Of a stretch of DNA of 27,364 nucleotides, positions 1 to 10,939 are shown piece by piece (positions within the stretch are counted from its first letter, which is position 1; the number at the start of each line of letters is the position of its first letter). The notes beneath the pieces were generated by a model. That model was not told where the DNA came from and ran no database searches. It was given only the letters and a program-made list of their open reading frames with translations. The stretch is from Pelomyxa schiedti (lineage: Eukaryota > Evosea > Pelobiontida > Pelomyxidae). The position numbers were made by a program, and so were the translations under genes. The stretch is taken from contig JAHLWZ010001005.1 of the NCBI GenBank assembly GCA_020536535.1, forward strand, positions 1 through 27,364, read 5' to 3'.

Positions 1-728
1 CGCGTGGGCGCCGCTTATCTGACGATCTGCGACGTGGACGCGGTCGTCGAGGCGTGCCGCGGGACTGGCGCCGACGGGGCCTTGCCGTCCGTGACCCTGG
101 ACGTGCGCGGCTTCGACGTGCCGCGCCCCAGGTCGATATTATGGGTGTACTTCACCGGCACTGGGGACCTCGACGAGGCCGCTCTGTGCCTGAAGCAAGT
201 GTCGGGGACCTTGCTGCTGTTTGTTGACCTCAAGGAAAGCTTTGCCTGTGGCACACTGTTCATCAAAGACCGTTTGAAGTGCTTCCAGAGCACGAAAAAG
301 ATCCTGCACTCCGACAGTCACAAAGCCATCACTCTGATGTGCATTGGGCCGGAGGGCAACCAAGCCCACGATATCCGGAGCCTGGGACCGAGATCACACA
401 AGGTTCTGAGGAAGTGCAAATCAGCACCGCACAAGGTCACTCGCGGCACTTTGTTGAGGTCACACACCGCAACCACAGGCTCGAGGTGTTCTCGACTGAA
501 GACTTTGTGCACCCTTGCAACGTGATACACAACGAGACCAGGATTGGGTTCCAGTGTGCTGCTGGGTTAATTGCGTTCCTTGAGGAGGATGACAAGTTTG
601 TGATTGTTGATGCTGTCACTGGCACTGTGGTTCTCAGTCAGCTTGTGCCCTCTGATTTCGAGGTTATTGAGGAGTCCTTCACTCTTTTTTCTGTTGGTGT
701 CACTGATGGTCACAGAACTCACTCATGA
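1..728 (+). CDS. Unrecognised protein, C-terminal part (5' truncated)
   Basis: The coding sequence enters from the left edge in frame 1 and ends at a TGA at 726-728. The first ~310 bases read openly and are GC-rich, and the later part reads in frame 3. The two frames can be joined in phase by a 38-nt intron (317-354, GT...GAG), within the size range of other introns here, although the donor is weak; a one-base indel is the alternative. The C-terminal part is rich in short hydrophobic beta-type segments (for example FVIVDAVTGTVVLSQ), somewhat like a propeller blade, but I recognise no family. There is no start codon in the window, so length and function are unknown. Confidence 0.55.
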
Positions 729-985
729 TCCCACTGGTGTTGTGGTATTCTTCTTAAGGTCAAACTTTTTCTGAATTTCTGTCACCGACGTGACTTGAAA
801 CCAACCACGTGAAAGTTGAGAAACTGGCTTGCAAACCCAACACCCTCTGCTGAACTTGAATCGTCAGCCAATACGGACAATAAGGGCCATGGGTACCCAA
901 AGGATGCCCTTGTCCTTTCCATCCCACTGTTCTGAAAAACCCGGTGTTTTTTTTTAGAAAATTAGAAGGTGCACATCGAAGTTCC
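729..985. other. Intergenic spacer
   Basis: This stretch lies between the stop of the left-edge gene and the TATA box of the next gene. I see no open coding exon, RNA gene or repeat in it, only AT-rich sequence with a short T run near 950. It presumably holds the 3' UTR of the first gene and upstream control sequence of the second. Confidence 0.5.
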
Positions 986-997
986 TATTTATAAATA
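986..997 (+). promoter_or_regulatory. TATA box of the MACPF-MORN-GTPase gene
   Basis: The sequence TATTTATAAATA lies about 50-60 bases upstream of the first in-frame ATG at 1048. Transcription starting about 30 bases downstream would leave a very short 5' UTR, as expected in so compact a genome. This position is the main reason for choosing ATG 1048 as the start. Confidence 0.5.
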
Positions 998-1047
998 GAA
1001 CAGTCTTTGTGGCTCACAACTTGATATCACCCCGAAGTTGTGGCCGC

Positions 1048-4000
1048 ATGGGGCACAAATTGGCCCCTTCAAAAGGACGAATGAGACGAGGCAGTACCAG
1101 ACAAAAAAAAAAAAACCTCAAACAAATGTTTCCGCTTCTTGGGAGTTCTCCAGCACCGTTCTCTACTGACGACCTCGGGAAAGGTGTTGCATTGGACCGA
1201 GACCAGGCGCACTTCAAGAAGCCATATGTTTTCCCGAAGGGCGCAGCAAGGTAGCCCATTCACTCATGGAAACACTCACACCTCACAAGTAACTCGTTCA
1301 CGTTTCATTCTCTTTTAGAACTGTTACCAGTGTGCCCCCTGAGGTGTTGATACTGAGGCACATCCGGGAGGAGAGGGATTTGCTGCTCGCACTTTGTGTT
1401 CCTCAAGAGCTGCAGCTTGCGTATGGTCTTTACACGGGAATGAACTTGGAGGATTTCGTCAGCAAGTCCACGCACAACAAGGAATCTCTGTCACTTTTCT
1501 TCTCCCACAGAACCGTTTCACAGACATGGGAGATACCCGCGCAAACTACTGCCATGGCCGGTGCCTTGGGTGTGTCATCTGACGCAGAGGCGTTTCGCAA
1601 CAAATATGGGCTCCACCACATCAGAAAGGTGCACCTTGGTGGGCTCTTGGACATCAAAATCTGCTTTGAATCAACGTGTGCAGACCCATTAATTGGTTCT
1701 TGGGTTTAACCAAGTGCACAGGGATAAAGCAAGCATTGAACAGCTGAAAACTCTGTTTTCTGGAGGCATCAGCCTGCAAAATCTGCGGACTCTTCACTTG
1801 CCAGTGGGTTGCACACTTCGTTGTTCATTGTCTGCTCAAGGACTGACCGGTAGTTTAATGGAGACCTCTGAAGCTAATAGTATGGCCAACCTTCTTCCTT
1901 TGATCGACTCCTACGCTGTCGACGAGGAAAACCCTGTACCAGTCGCCATCGAAGTTGCCCCAACTCTTTGTAACCCTGCTCTTCAAGCTCTCACTTCCAC
2001 ATTCACACTCTGGTTGAAAGAGCACGGTGACAACTTGTGGAGGACGGCGCATCTGAGAAATGTGTTAGGTCCCATCAGAAAAGAGCTGTCAGCGCCCCAG
2101 TTCAGTTCTGACCCTGGAGCAAGCGAACTTCTTGTATGTGTTCAGAACGCCATATCAAAACTCGAGACTATTGAGCATCAGCTGCGCCAAACTGTAAGTG
2201 GTGGATCCACCCCCATCAACTTCGCCGGGCTCTCCCAGCAAGTCAATTCGCTTACTCCGAGTTGTGAAACGAAGACCGCTAGGGGCACATGGAGAGGTTC
2301 CGTTGTAAACAATTTGCCAGTGTACCAAGGCGTGTACACGTACTCCACTAACGATGTCTACACGGGATGTTGTATTGACGGTGAAAGGAACGGCCAAGGA
2401 GAACTCATTTATCGTTCCCAAAGCGAGCTGATGAGCATCAAAGGTACCTGGAAAGATGACAACGTGCACTGCCCAGCAGTCGTAACCTTTCGAGATGTGC
2501 GTGCAAGTACCCCTTCGTTTCGTTTTCCATAACCGTAACTTCAATTAGGGTACTCCTCAACGTCTTATCAAGACCGAGGCAGAGGCAGCCCAGTGGCACC
2601 AGGAAGAAAAGGCACTCATGGTAAAAGGTTCCCTTAAGACGGAACCTAAAGCCATCATCAACGGAATACACACCATCAGATTGGTTGTGGACCTGTCGAA
2701 GATCCACGACGACGCCTTCCTTACTTGGCTTGACGGTTGCAGCCAACGCTTCCGTCAAGACCCTAAGTCATTCAACATGCTTTTCATGGGGATCACCGGA
2801 AGTGGAAAGACAACATTGGTTGAGTACCTGCTCAATATTTTGACCGGGCAAGTTCATGCTTCAAAGTCTTTCAGAGCAGAGGAATTTGAAAGTGCTTCTG
2901 TGTCTGGAAGTAAAACAAGTCACGTGTGCAAGTACGACATCGAGTACAGGACATCTGACCTGAAGTTGAAGTTCCTCATTTCCCTCCTCGACACACCTGG
3001 ATTTGCAGATACGCGAGGTAAGGACACAGATGCCATCAACATGCAATGCATCCTGGAAACTGTTTCCAAGCTGGGCCATATCAACACTATATTTTATGTG
3101 GTCAACGGAGGGCTCACCAGAAAGACACTCGATCCCATGCGGGCTCTGTGTAACTGTTTTTCTGTCCTGCCCCGGGGTTCTATGCCTTGTGTGTGCACTG
3201 TATTTACTTTTTGTGACAGCTCAGAGCAAGCCGTCGGGGCACTTGATGTTTTGAACGACATGTTGCGGGGTATTGCTGACTCGCCTTCATTCTTTCTGAA
3301 TAACCCTTGGTAACTAAATTCCATGAAATGATTTATTCTCATTTCTTGTTACAGGTCCCAACACCTAAATAACCGTTTTCGGCAGAACTCAGGAACTCAT
3401 CATGTGCAAGGGGTTGATAGGAACCAAAATACAAAAGATGTTGAAGACTCAACCAAATTTCTCAGGGGATTCATTGCACAAAGAATCGGTGCAAACGCAT
3501 CGTTCAGTCCTTCAGGCATGGGAAAACTTGCTGAACTGAAAAAAAGTCTGTACGCACTGTTGGCAACTGTGTCAGAAACTGTTCGGAAATTAAATGCCAC
3601 CAAGGGTATGCTGGACACCTTGAAAAGTACCAAAGTTGATGAATACGTTGCATGTGCAAGGAACATGGGTATTGAACAGTGGTGCCAACAGAATGGGTAC
3701 GCATTCATAGGTGGGCATGCAATGGCCAAAGTGGTGGGCTCTGGCACATTTCCAGGAGGTGTGCATGCAACCGTTTGCCTGGCTCCAAATTGCACCAACA
3801 TGGTGTGCCATGAAGGTTGCAGTATCACTTTCACTCCAACTAAGGGACATAACAACTTCCGCGGCTGCGATGCATTCACTGGAGAGCGCTGTCATGTGTG
3901 CCCAGGAGGGTGTTCATTTTCACAACACGTCCACGTGGCACATCCACTTGAGTGGTCTCAGTACGACAGGATCCTTGAAACTTTTAACAACCTTCAAGCA

Positions 4001-4429
4001 AAGGTTTCCGACACAAGAGCTGAGATTTCCAGATTGGAAAGTGAAGGTGCGGAATGTGTTTTTGTGTGTTTTGAAATCTAATCTCCTCCTTCCTGCACAG
4101 TTACAGAATACTCTGTGAAATATGATGAAAACATTGCAAAGCTGGCAACCCTTCGGGAAGAATTCAGAAACCTTGCTGTACTTGGAGACATCTCTGTGGT
4201 GTTGGAAACAGAACGCAGAACCATTGAGCAACAGCGTGACCTTTACAATACAATCCGCCGAGTCGAAGAGGCACAAAAGCTAACTCAAATTGTGGATCAA
4301 CTTCGTTCATTTGAAGAAGCCATTAAGGAGGCCAGTCCCACATGCAATGCATCCCTTTTGCACCAAGTTCAAATGGCATTTGCAACCAGTCGCCAAATAC
4401 TTTCATCTGTTCTGCCTCATCTGCTTTAA
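1048..4429 (+). CDS. MACPF-like / MORN repeat / AIG1-like GTPase fusion protein
   Basis: Six exons (1048-1250, 1319-1675, 1722-2496, 2549-3309, 3355-4046, 4101-4429) join in phase to 1038 residues, with GT-AG introns of 45-68 nt. Residues ~60-300 look MACPF-like: YGLHHIRKVHLGG near 170 matches the family's YGTHYI...GG motif, and ENPVPVAIEVAP resembles the usual N-P-x-P-I segment. Residues ~395-445 carry MORN-type repeats (GVYTYSTNDVYTG, GQGELIYR). A P-loop GTPase follows, with GITGSGKT at ~526-533, DTPGFADTRG near 600 and a TFCD motif for base recognition. Next comes a Cys/His cluster (~800-860, CHVCPGGCSFSQHVHVAH), probably zinc-binding, and a charged coiled-coil tail. MACPF proteins form membrane pores, MORN repeats bind lipid or protein, and AIG1/GIMAP GTPases oligomerise on membranes. 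A GTP-controlled membrane-acting protein is inferred. The GTPase call is firm; the MACPF call is moderate. Confidence 0.8.
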
Positions 4430-4578
4430 GCAAGAAGCCCTGCTTGCCTTTAAAAAAGATTTTTTTTCTTTGTGGCAATTTCATAGAAATTTCCTTTTTT
4501 TTGTAGCTAATCATGAACATGGTTCCAAAGAGAATAGGAAAAAAAAACAGAGGGCTGCCCCAGTCTGCAGGAGTTACA

Positions 4579-7500
4579 TTAGCTGGATGAAGCAGCCCTT
4601 GTGAGGAACTTGTTTTCTTCTGTGGAGTTGCCGATTGCTGCATAGAATGCAGCTATGTTTTTGCAGGCCTTGACTTTCTCGGGGTGTCCTGATGGGAACA
4701 ACCTCTCATACACTGATAACATTTGGAGATAGAGTGCTTCTGCTTCTCGTGGCTGGCCTTGTGTGTATTTGAGTATTGCCATGTCATTGAGTGTGAGGGC
4801 AATGTCGGGGTGTGTCTGAGCGAAAAAGTCAGTGAAGAGAATGAGCAATGAGGTCAACAACCTCGCCGTAGTATGAGCGGAGGATATTAAGACTCCTGGA
4901 ATACAAGGGAAGTATCTCATTGGCTATCCTGCATTGCAGTAGGTTGGTATGAAATAGATCACATCTGAAAGTTTACACACCTTCCTTGGCGCTGGTACAG
5001 GTTTGCCAATTTCAGCAGGGTTTGGCATATGTTTGGGTGTGATGCTCCAAATTTCCTTTCGGTTGTTTGAAGGGCCTCCCTGAACATGCTCTCTGCCTCA
5101 TTGTATTGCCCCTTGTCCGTAAGAATTGCAGCTACATTGTTCCTGCCGAAAATTCTCTTAAGCAAAAGCTGCCAAAGAGTAAAATAGTACTCACATAGAC
5201 TGTGCTGTATCCGGGTGGTCCTGCCCAAGAACCTACGCTGTGTTAGCTTCAACTCCATGGTGTTTCACTATACCTCTCTACGTATCTCAAGACACTGCTG
5301 GTATAACTGAAGAGCCCTGTCATAGTCGCGCATCCGTGCATGAAGGACTCCATAGTCACTTAAAGATTGGGCAACCTAAGAACACTAAATCCATTAATAT
5401 ATATTTTTTTGAGAACTTCTGGATGGCGGCGTCCAAAGGCTTCCTGTTTAATGGAAATAGCCCTCTCAAATAATGGTTTGGCCTTGGAAGGTATTGAGAA
5501 CAGAAAGAAGCACAAAGAATAAAATGCACCTGAGAATATTTCCCCTTTTCTACCTTTTTACAAGTTACGATAAAAAGAAAGCAAAGGAAATACTTACAAA
5601 TACACCCGCCATGTAAGCTAACGTATGGGCAACATCGGGATGTGACTCACCATAAACATCTTCATATATTCTAAGGGCTCTTTCAAAGAGCCGCTCTAAG
5701 CGTGAATGAATTAAGATGTGGGCATTGGTACACAATTACCTGCTTCATCATAACGAGCTTGAGAAAGATACAGAGACGCCATGTTAGATAGCGTCATCGC
5801 AACGTCAGGATGGTTAGGCCCATGACAGTGTTCCCTAATCTGTAGAGCAATCCCAAAATGTTCCTCGGATAACTTAAACGAAGTAAGCACTGATGCTTGG
5901 AGAAAATTGCTAACAAAGAAAGAACCTTATCTTTTCCAGTGTCTTGGTACAGGCAACCTAATCCATTGTATGACATGGCGGTTTCCGGGTGGTTCAGACC
6001 AAGCAGCTGATCGTGAGTCAGGAAAAAATAACGAGTTTGAACTTCCAGATTATTACCTTTTTTCGCAATACACAAGATCCAGAATAAAGAGGCTCAGCTT
6101 TGTCATACTTTCCCATTTTCCTTTGGGAACTAGGTTGACGCACTATGGATAAACACGACATAACAAACCTGAACAGAATGGCCAAGCTGCACATGGAGGC
6201 TGCTACTTCGCGGGATTCTTCACCGTGAAGACGTTTACGGATTTTGAGAGATTCTTCATACATAGGGCATGCATCTTCGTACCTAGCCTGTACTCTGAAC
6301 AAGTATGCCAGAGCGTCCCTTGGAAGAGTTTTTATTAACTGGGTTTTCCTTTGTTTTGAATATCTTACTGCACATCAGCCATAGCTGAGAGATCAACAGG
6401 TCTCCGTGCCTGCACAAGTGAAACCGCAGCTTTGAACAACGTTTCAGCTTCAGAAAAGTGAGCCAAATCCTGAAGGAATTTGCCAGTTTGTTGAAGTCTG
6501 GCGGTATTGGTCTTGTATTCTGAAGATATTCCTACAGCAGCAACTAATTTTGCTGCTGGGTTAAAGGTGGAGCAAGCTCTGAAGTACTTGTATCTGAGGC
6601 ATGTTAGTTGCGGCAGTAAGAAAAATGAAGGGAACCCACAGATCAAACAGATGTTGCTCAGAGGTAAGATGGAAGAAAATTTCGGGTGTGGTAATGAAAG
6701 TAACAAGTTCAGAAATCATTCCAGCTTGATGATAGTGATATGGAACTTCTTCACATTTTCTATCCAAGGAATCTGACAACCTTTTTTTTTGTTTAGAACC
6801 TCCATTGTAGTTTTCAGAAGTACAGGAAGTGATCAATTATTCTTTTCCTATATGCCTGGGCAGAGGCAGTAGTTATATACTTGGAGGCGACAGACTGTTT
6901 TACAAAATCATGTGAAAAGTTTAGTAGTCCTTTACGGTATGTGAATTAGGGAATTACGTAAAGATTTAGCACAACCTGAGCGAGTAGAAAGAAGCTCAGA
7001 GAGGGCCAGCTGAATTTCACTCCACAAAAATGGTGCTATTCCTAAAATCTGGATGACTTCGTTTTCTGTCAAACCTCTTCGACTGAGCCAAATCTTGTAT
7101 TTATAAATATCTGTCTTTAGTTCTTTCACACATACAGTGGCCATGACATCCCCAATAAATCTCTTTTTGTCTCTGAAATCTATCTCGATTCGAGATAAAA
7201 CCTTGTAAATGTAAGAATAAAGTAACGTTTGGGCCGACAGAGCACACCTGCTCCAAAAGACCTGGAATCCCAGACGCAGATAGGCACTGAGAAATCCGTG
7301 CATTGAGGGTTTCATAGGAGCCATGAACCCGTATTTCATTGAGTACAGTTTTGAGGAAGAGCGGGTTGGAGGTATGAGGAGAGTCAATAATTCTATGGGA
7401 CAGTAAATAGTGGAGATTTTCAACACGAAATACCTATCAATCTGTGTAGAAGACAGTGACTTGGAACAGTCAGACATGTAAGAGGAAATTAATTCCCTGC

Positions 7501-10500
7501 GTTCCCTCTCTTCCATTGCCTCAACTTTTAAGGTACGCCATTTTCGCTCGTTCAAAATCTACTCCATCGGTACGAAGTAAGCACTAAAAATAAAAGTGGT
7601 GAAAGTACCTCGGCAGCTCGACAGGGTAACGAAGAAGTTATAAGTTGTACACCAGGTGGAAATTGGACAGGCAGCCAATGCAACTCCTGCGCATGATCTC
7701 TTTTTGGCAGTGAATAAAATGACATATTGTTGTTTAAACTTGTCGTCAAGTTGATTCAGCGCATCAAGGACAAGAAGCATTCCTCCCCGAGATGAAGCCT
7801 CCAGAAGGATAGAGGGCAATAGTGCAGAAAGTCCTATACAAGGATTTCAGACCTTAATTCCTTCAAACTTAGACTACCTTCAGTGTCATTAGGTAATTCC
7901 TTTGTTGGCAACTGGAAGTAATCAATAATTTCTGAGATGATTCTGTGTAACATCCGGCCTTGGTTCTGTTATGAAAGGATGTTCTCTTGATTAAAAACCT
8001 ACCCAAGTCAGTACTTAAACCGCTGCATCCTATATAATGCGGCAACACAAAGATGTCAGGGTGTTCACTTTCATAGCGCACTACATAGTTGCAAACAAGT
8101 GCACTCTTACCACTTCCAGAGTTGCCCACGATAACAATCGGGCTGGGATGCTGGTTCTAGGGGGAAATCAGGGGAAATATTTCCAAACTCAATTAGACCT
8201 GAGATTGGCTTGCAAGGAAGCAGTTTATTTGGAACATGTAATTCTCCCCACCAACGTAGACTCGGGCTCTTGACTGCGCGAATGCGTCGTGAACCTCTCG
8301 CTCTCTTTCGAGTGGGGTTGGGCAATCTGCTTCAGGAAAATCCCTAACTATATTTGACTAACTACAGGGAAAAATGAAGGCCTAACCTGTCAAGCAAAGC
8401 TATAAGATGTTGCTTGAATATTGTTTCAAGGTCTGCAGGGGTGCTGTAGTGGAGCACATTTTCTGGGAACCGTTGCTCTATTGATTCCTATTCCAGAGGT
8501 TAAGGCTGTCATAACCACTTGTTAGTATTATAGGCACACTTTTAGGGCTTGCAATTTCCTAGCAGTGTGGGGATTTGTTTCTTCGAAATCAGGACCCTTT
8601 CCTCTGGAAAACTGTTCACTTCTGAAGAAGAATCCACAGTGTTTTTGGGACTCAGTCGTGATTGTTGCTTGATTCAAGACTTTAAAGAAAGAGAACGTCA
8701 TTGTGGCATCCTTGGACCAAAGAGGGAGCAACTGTACCAGCATGTCGGATTTCCAACTCTGTAATGCTCCTATCTGTGAAGTTCATTATCCATGGAAACT
8801 GTGAACTTGCATGGGCAAAAGTCTTTGTGAGAAGGTCATCTGAAGCTAGATGAGGACTGAGGAAGAAAAGAAAAGGTACCTCTGGTATTTTCAGTATGAG
8901 ACCACCCATATCGATCCCCAAGCATGCAGAAAAACCAGGGTCTGCACCTATCAACTTAACAGAGATTATCAATGACGATAAGGAACGGGTGTGAGAAAAT
9001 TAGGCACCTTCTGAAAGACAAATTGAAATTGTGTTGCCACTTTCAGACTGTTCTGCAGTTATACCCCAGCGCAGATCAACCTTTGGACGGATTAATCAAA
9101 AGTATTCAAGGGTGGTATGTGTACCTCTCTAATAGAAACACCCCGTTTGGAACAAATAGCTCTAAGTGCAGGCATCACTCTTTTGATTATGGCCTCCCTC
9201 TCCAATGACATGTCTTTAAATGTGCTGCTGATGAAAATTCTTACATCCCTAGACTCCATGTGTCGCTTCTTCTGCTTTTTGGAGACTGGGTTCTCTGTGA
9301 CGGAAAGGACAGCTTGTGGCGCCTCCGCATACTGTAGATGGGCAGAATCACCAATATTTTGCTGCGCAAGAATTTCGGCCTCCCGATCAACGTCTCCTTC
9401 CTGAACAAAATGAATTGTGAGTATTGTCAAATATCTGGAAGAGTGTCGTTACCGTGAAAGTTGAAGAACTAAACGATAAGCTGTTCAGTACACTTTGTTG
9501 TTGCTGAAAATAGTTCTCTCTCTCAAGGTCCAGTGAAGACTCGTACTCTAAATACACAAACATAAAAAAAGGAATTAAGCTGGGAATTATTTGCTAACCT
9601 GCAACCGATACCCCACTGGCAGGTTCTGCAACAGTAATGTTATTGTAAACATCATTGGAAGGAATAGCAGCTGGGGAGTTTATAGTGGACTCAATTTGCA
9701 TATCACCGGAAAAGAAATTCATGGCATCTCGGTGTGGGAGAGAAGGTTCAACTGTCTGAAATTCTATAGGATCGCGGTGGGGAATAGACGTGACTTGTGG
9801 TTGTGCCATATTCATGGGATTACGGTGATCTAGAGAAGTAGTTCTTGTTTGCCTTACTGGTTCAAAATTCATTGCCTCGCGATGAGCAAGTGCAGGCATT
9901 GCCATCTGCTGAGGTACAACAAAATTCATAGCATCTCTGTGAGGAAGCGCAGCAGATTGTGCCGGGGGAGGAAATGCCATTGCATCGCGGTGAGAAAGGC
10001 CCCCAATATAGAGTTGTGGTTGCATTTGAATTAGAGAAGCTGGAGTGGGTGTAAATGGCATTGCGTCACGATGAGCAAGTGCAGGCATTGCCGCCTGTTG
10101 ATGTATAACGAAGTTCATAGGTTCTCTGTGAGCAAGGCTACCGGCATTGAATTGTGTTTGTTTTGGAATGAGATTAGCCTGTGTGGGTGTAAATGGCATT
10201 GCCTCACGATGAGCAAGGCCGGGCATTCCCATTTGCTGCGGAACAGTGAAGCTCAGAGGTTCCCTGTGCGACAGATATGGAGCTGAGCCCTGGGCCGGAG
10301 GGGGAGGAAAGGCCATAGTGTCCCTGTGCTGAAGAAAAGGTGTTGCAGCATTTTTGCATGAGCGTGCCTGAAAGTCAATCGGGTCCCTGTGGGCAAGTGA
10401 AGCCCCAAACGCCTGTTGCTGTTTCACTGCAATTGACCCAAAGTCCAAGCCCGTTCTATGTTGTACTGCATTCACGAAGAGGAGAGACTCAGGTCAGAAA

Positions 10501-10647
10501 AACCAAAATGACAACAAAGGGGAAGGAATACACACTTGGGATTGCTGTTACGTTTGACAAGAACTCAGGGGGAGGTTGTGCTTGCTGCTGGGAAACAGAA
10601 TTTAACGAGAGAGGCTCGTTGAAACTGAGTTCACACGCATCCATCAT
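4579..10647 (-). CDS. DUF4062-NACHT-TPR STAND NTPase with His-Arg-Asp repeats (nephrocystin-3-like)
   Basis: A 32-exon model joins in phase to about 1535 residues. Exons 3-32 start at 9547, 9400, 9080, 8954, 8845, 8679, 8487, 8343, 8156, 7958, 7833, 7699, 7558, 7392, 7201, 6929, 6780, 6593, 6318, 6120, 6006, 5872, 5695, 5553, 5482, 5375, 5232, 5142, 4928 and 4815; introns are 34-58 nt. Exon 1 (ATG 10647) joins exon 2 either as 10552/10487 or as 10536/10465. The order is ~13 HRD repeats; DUF4062 (VRIFISSTFKDM, VDLRWGITAEQSESG, LGDRYGW, RSITELEI); NACHT with Walker A GNSGSGKS and Walker B LLVLDALNQLDD, then TSNPLFLKTVLNEIRVHG and GLLNFSHDF; and about ten 42-residue TPRs. This is the architecture of nephrocystin-3 and animal NLR-like TPR proteins, which act as NTP-switched assembly platforms. 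The ligand is unknown. Confidence 0.9.
5530..5553 (-). other. 24-nt micro-exon inside a TPR
   Basis: This micro-exon encodes VEKGKYSQ. Without it the TPR reading MAGVF...AKPLFERA lacks eight residues and its GKY turn; with it the 42-residue register is exact. It is flanked by introns of 44 nt (5597-5554) and 47 nt (5529-5483), both GT-AG and both phase 0, so skipping it would delete eight residues without shifting the frame. Confidence 0.8.
9716..10465 (-). repeat. Degenerate protein-coding repeat, consensus LxHR(D/E)xMxF, about 13 copies
   Basis: On the minus strand this exon encodes some 13 copies of a nine-residue core such as LAHREAMPF, LPHRDAMNF, LSHRDAMAF and IPHRDPIEF. The cores are spaced about 17-26 residues apart by Pro/Gln/Ala-rich linkers (for example VPQQMAMPA, TPTPASLIQMQPQ). 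The block forms the N-terminal arm of the STAND NTPase, ahead of DUF4062. Some neighbouring copies are nearly identical in DNA, suggesting expansion by unequal exchange. I do not recognise the motif as a known domain. Confidence 0.85.
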
Positions 10648-10939
10648 CAAACACCCAGGCGGTTTTTTTTTTGTGTTTCCAATCGGTATTTTCACAAACA
10701 GGAAATACCCTCGACTTCGATTATTTACAGAGTTTTCGCTGCCAGGTCTTGTGCCACTGGCGATTGGGAAGCCAATGGTTGAACACCCAAGCTGGAGACT
10801 GACCTGACTGAGAGAATCCCATCCAATGAATGTTTTTGGTTGCTGTTGATAATTACAATTTTGGTTTTTTCACCGGATAGGAAGGATTGATGGAACCACT
10901 TTTGAGAACGAAGTTTTTATTTTGTTTTTAGAGTGGGGC

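Noticed and set aside
4290-4604. Plus-strand open frame overlapping the end of the GTPase gene and the convergent spacer
   Set aside because: It is out of frame with the last GTPase exon and runs into T-rich spacer sequence; nothing in it resembles a protein domain.
6507-6776. Plus-strand open frame across the STAND gene
   Set aside because: It is a shadow of the minus-strand exons carrying the first TPR; no start context or domain is visible.
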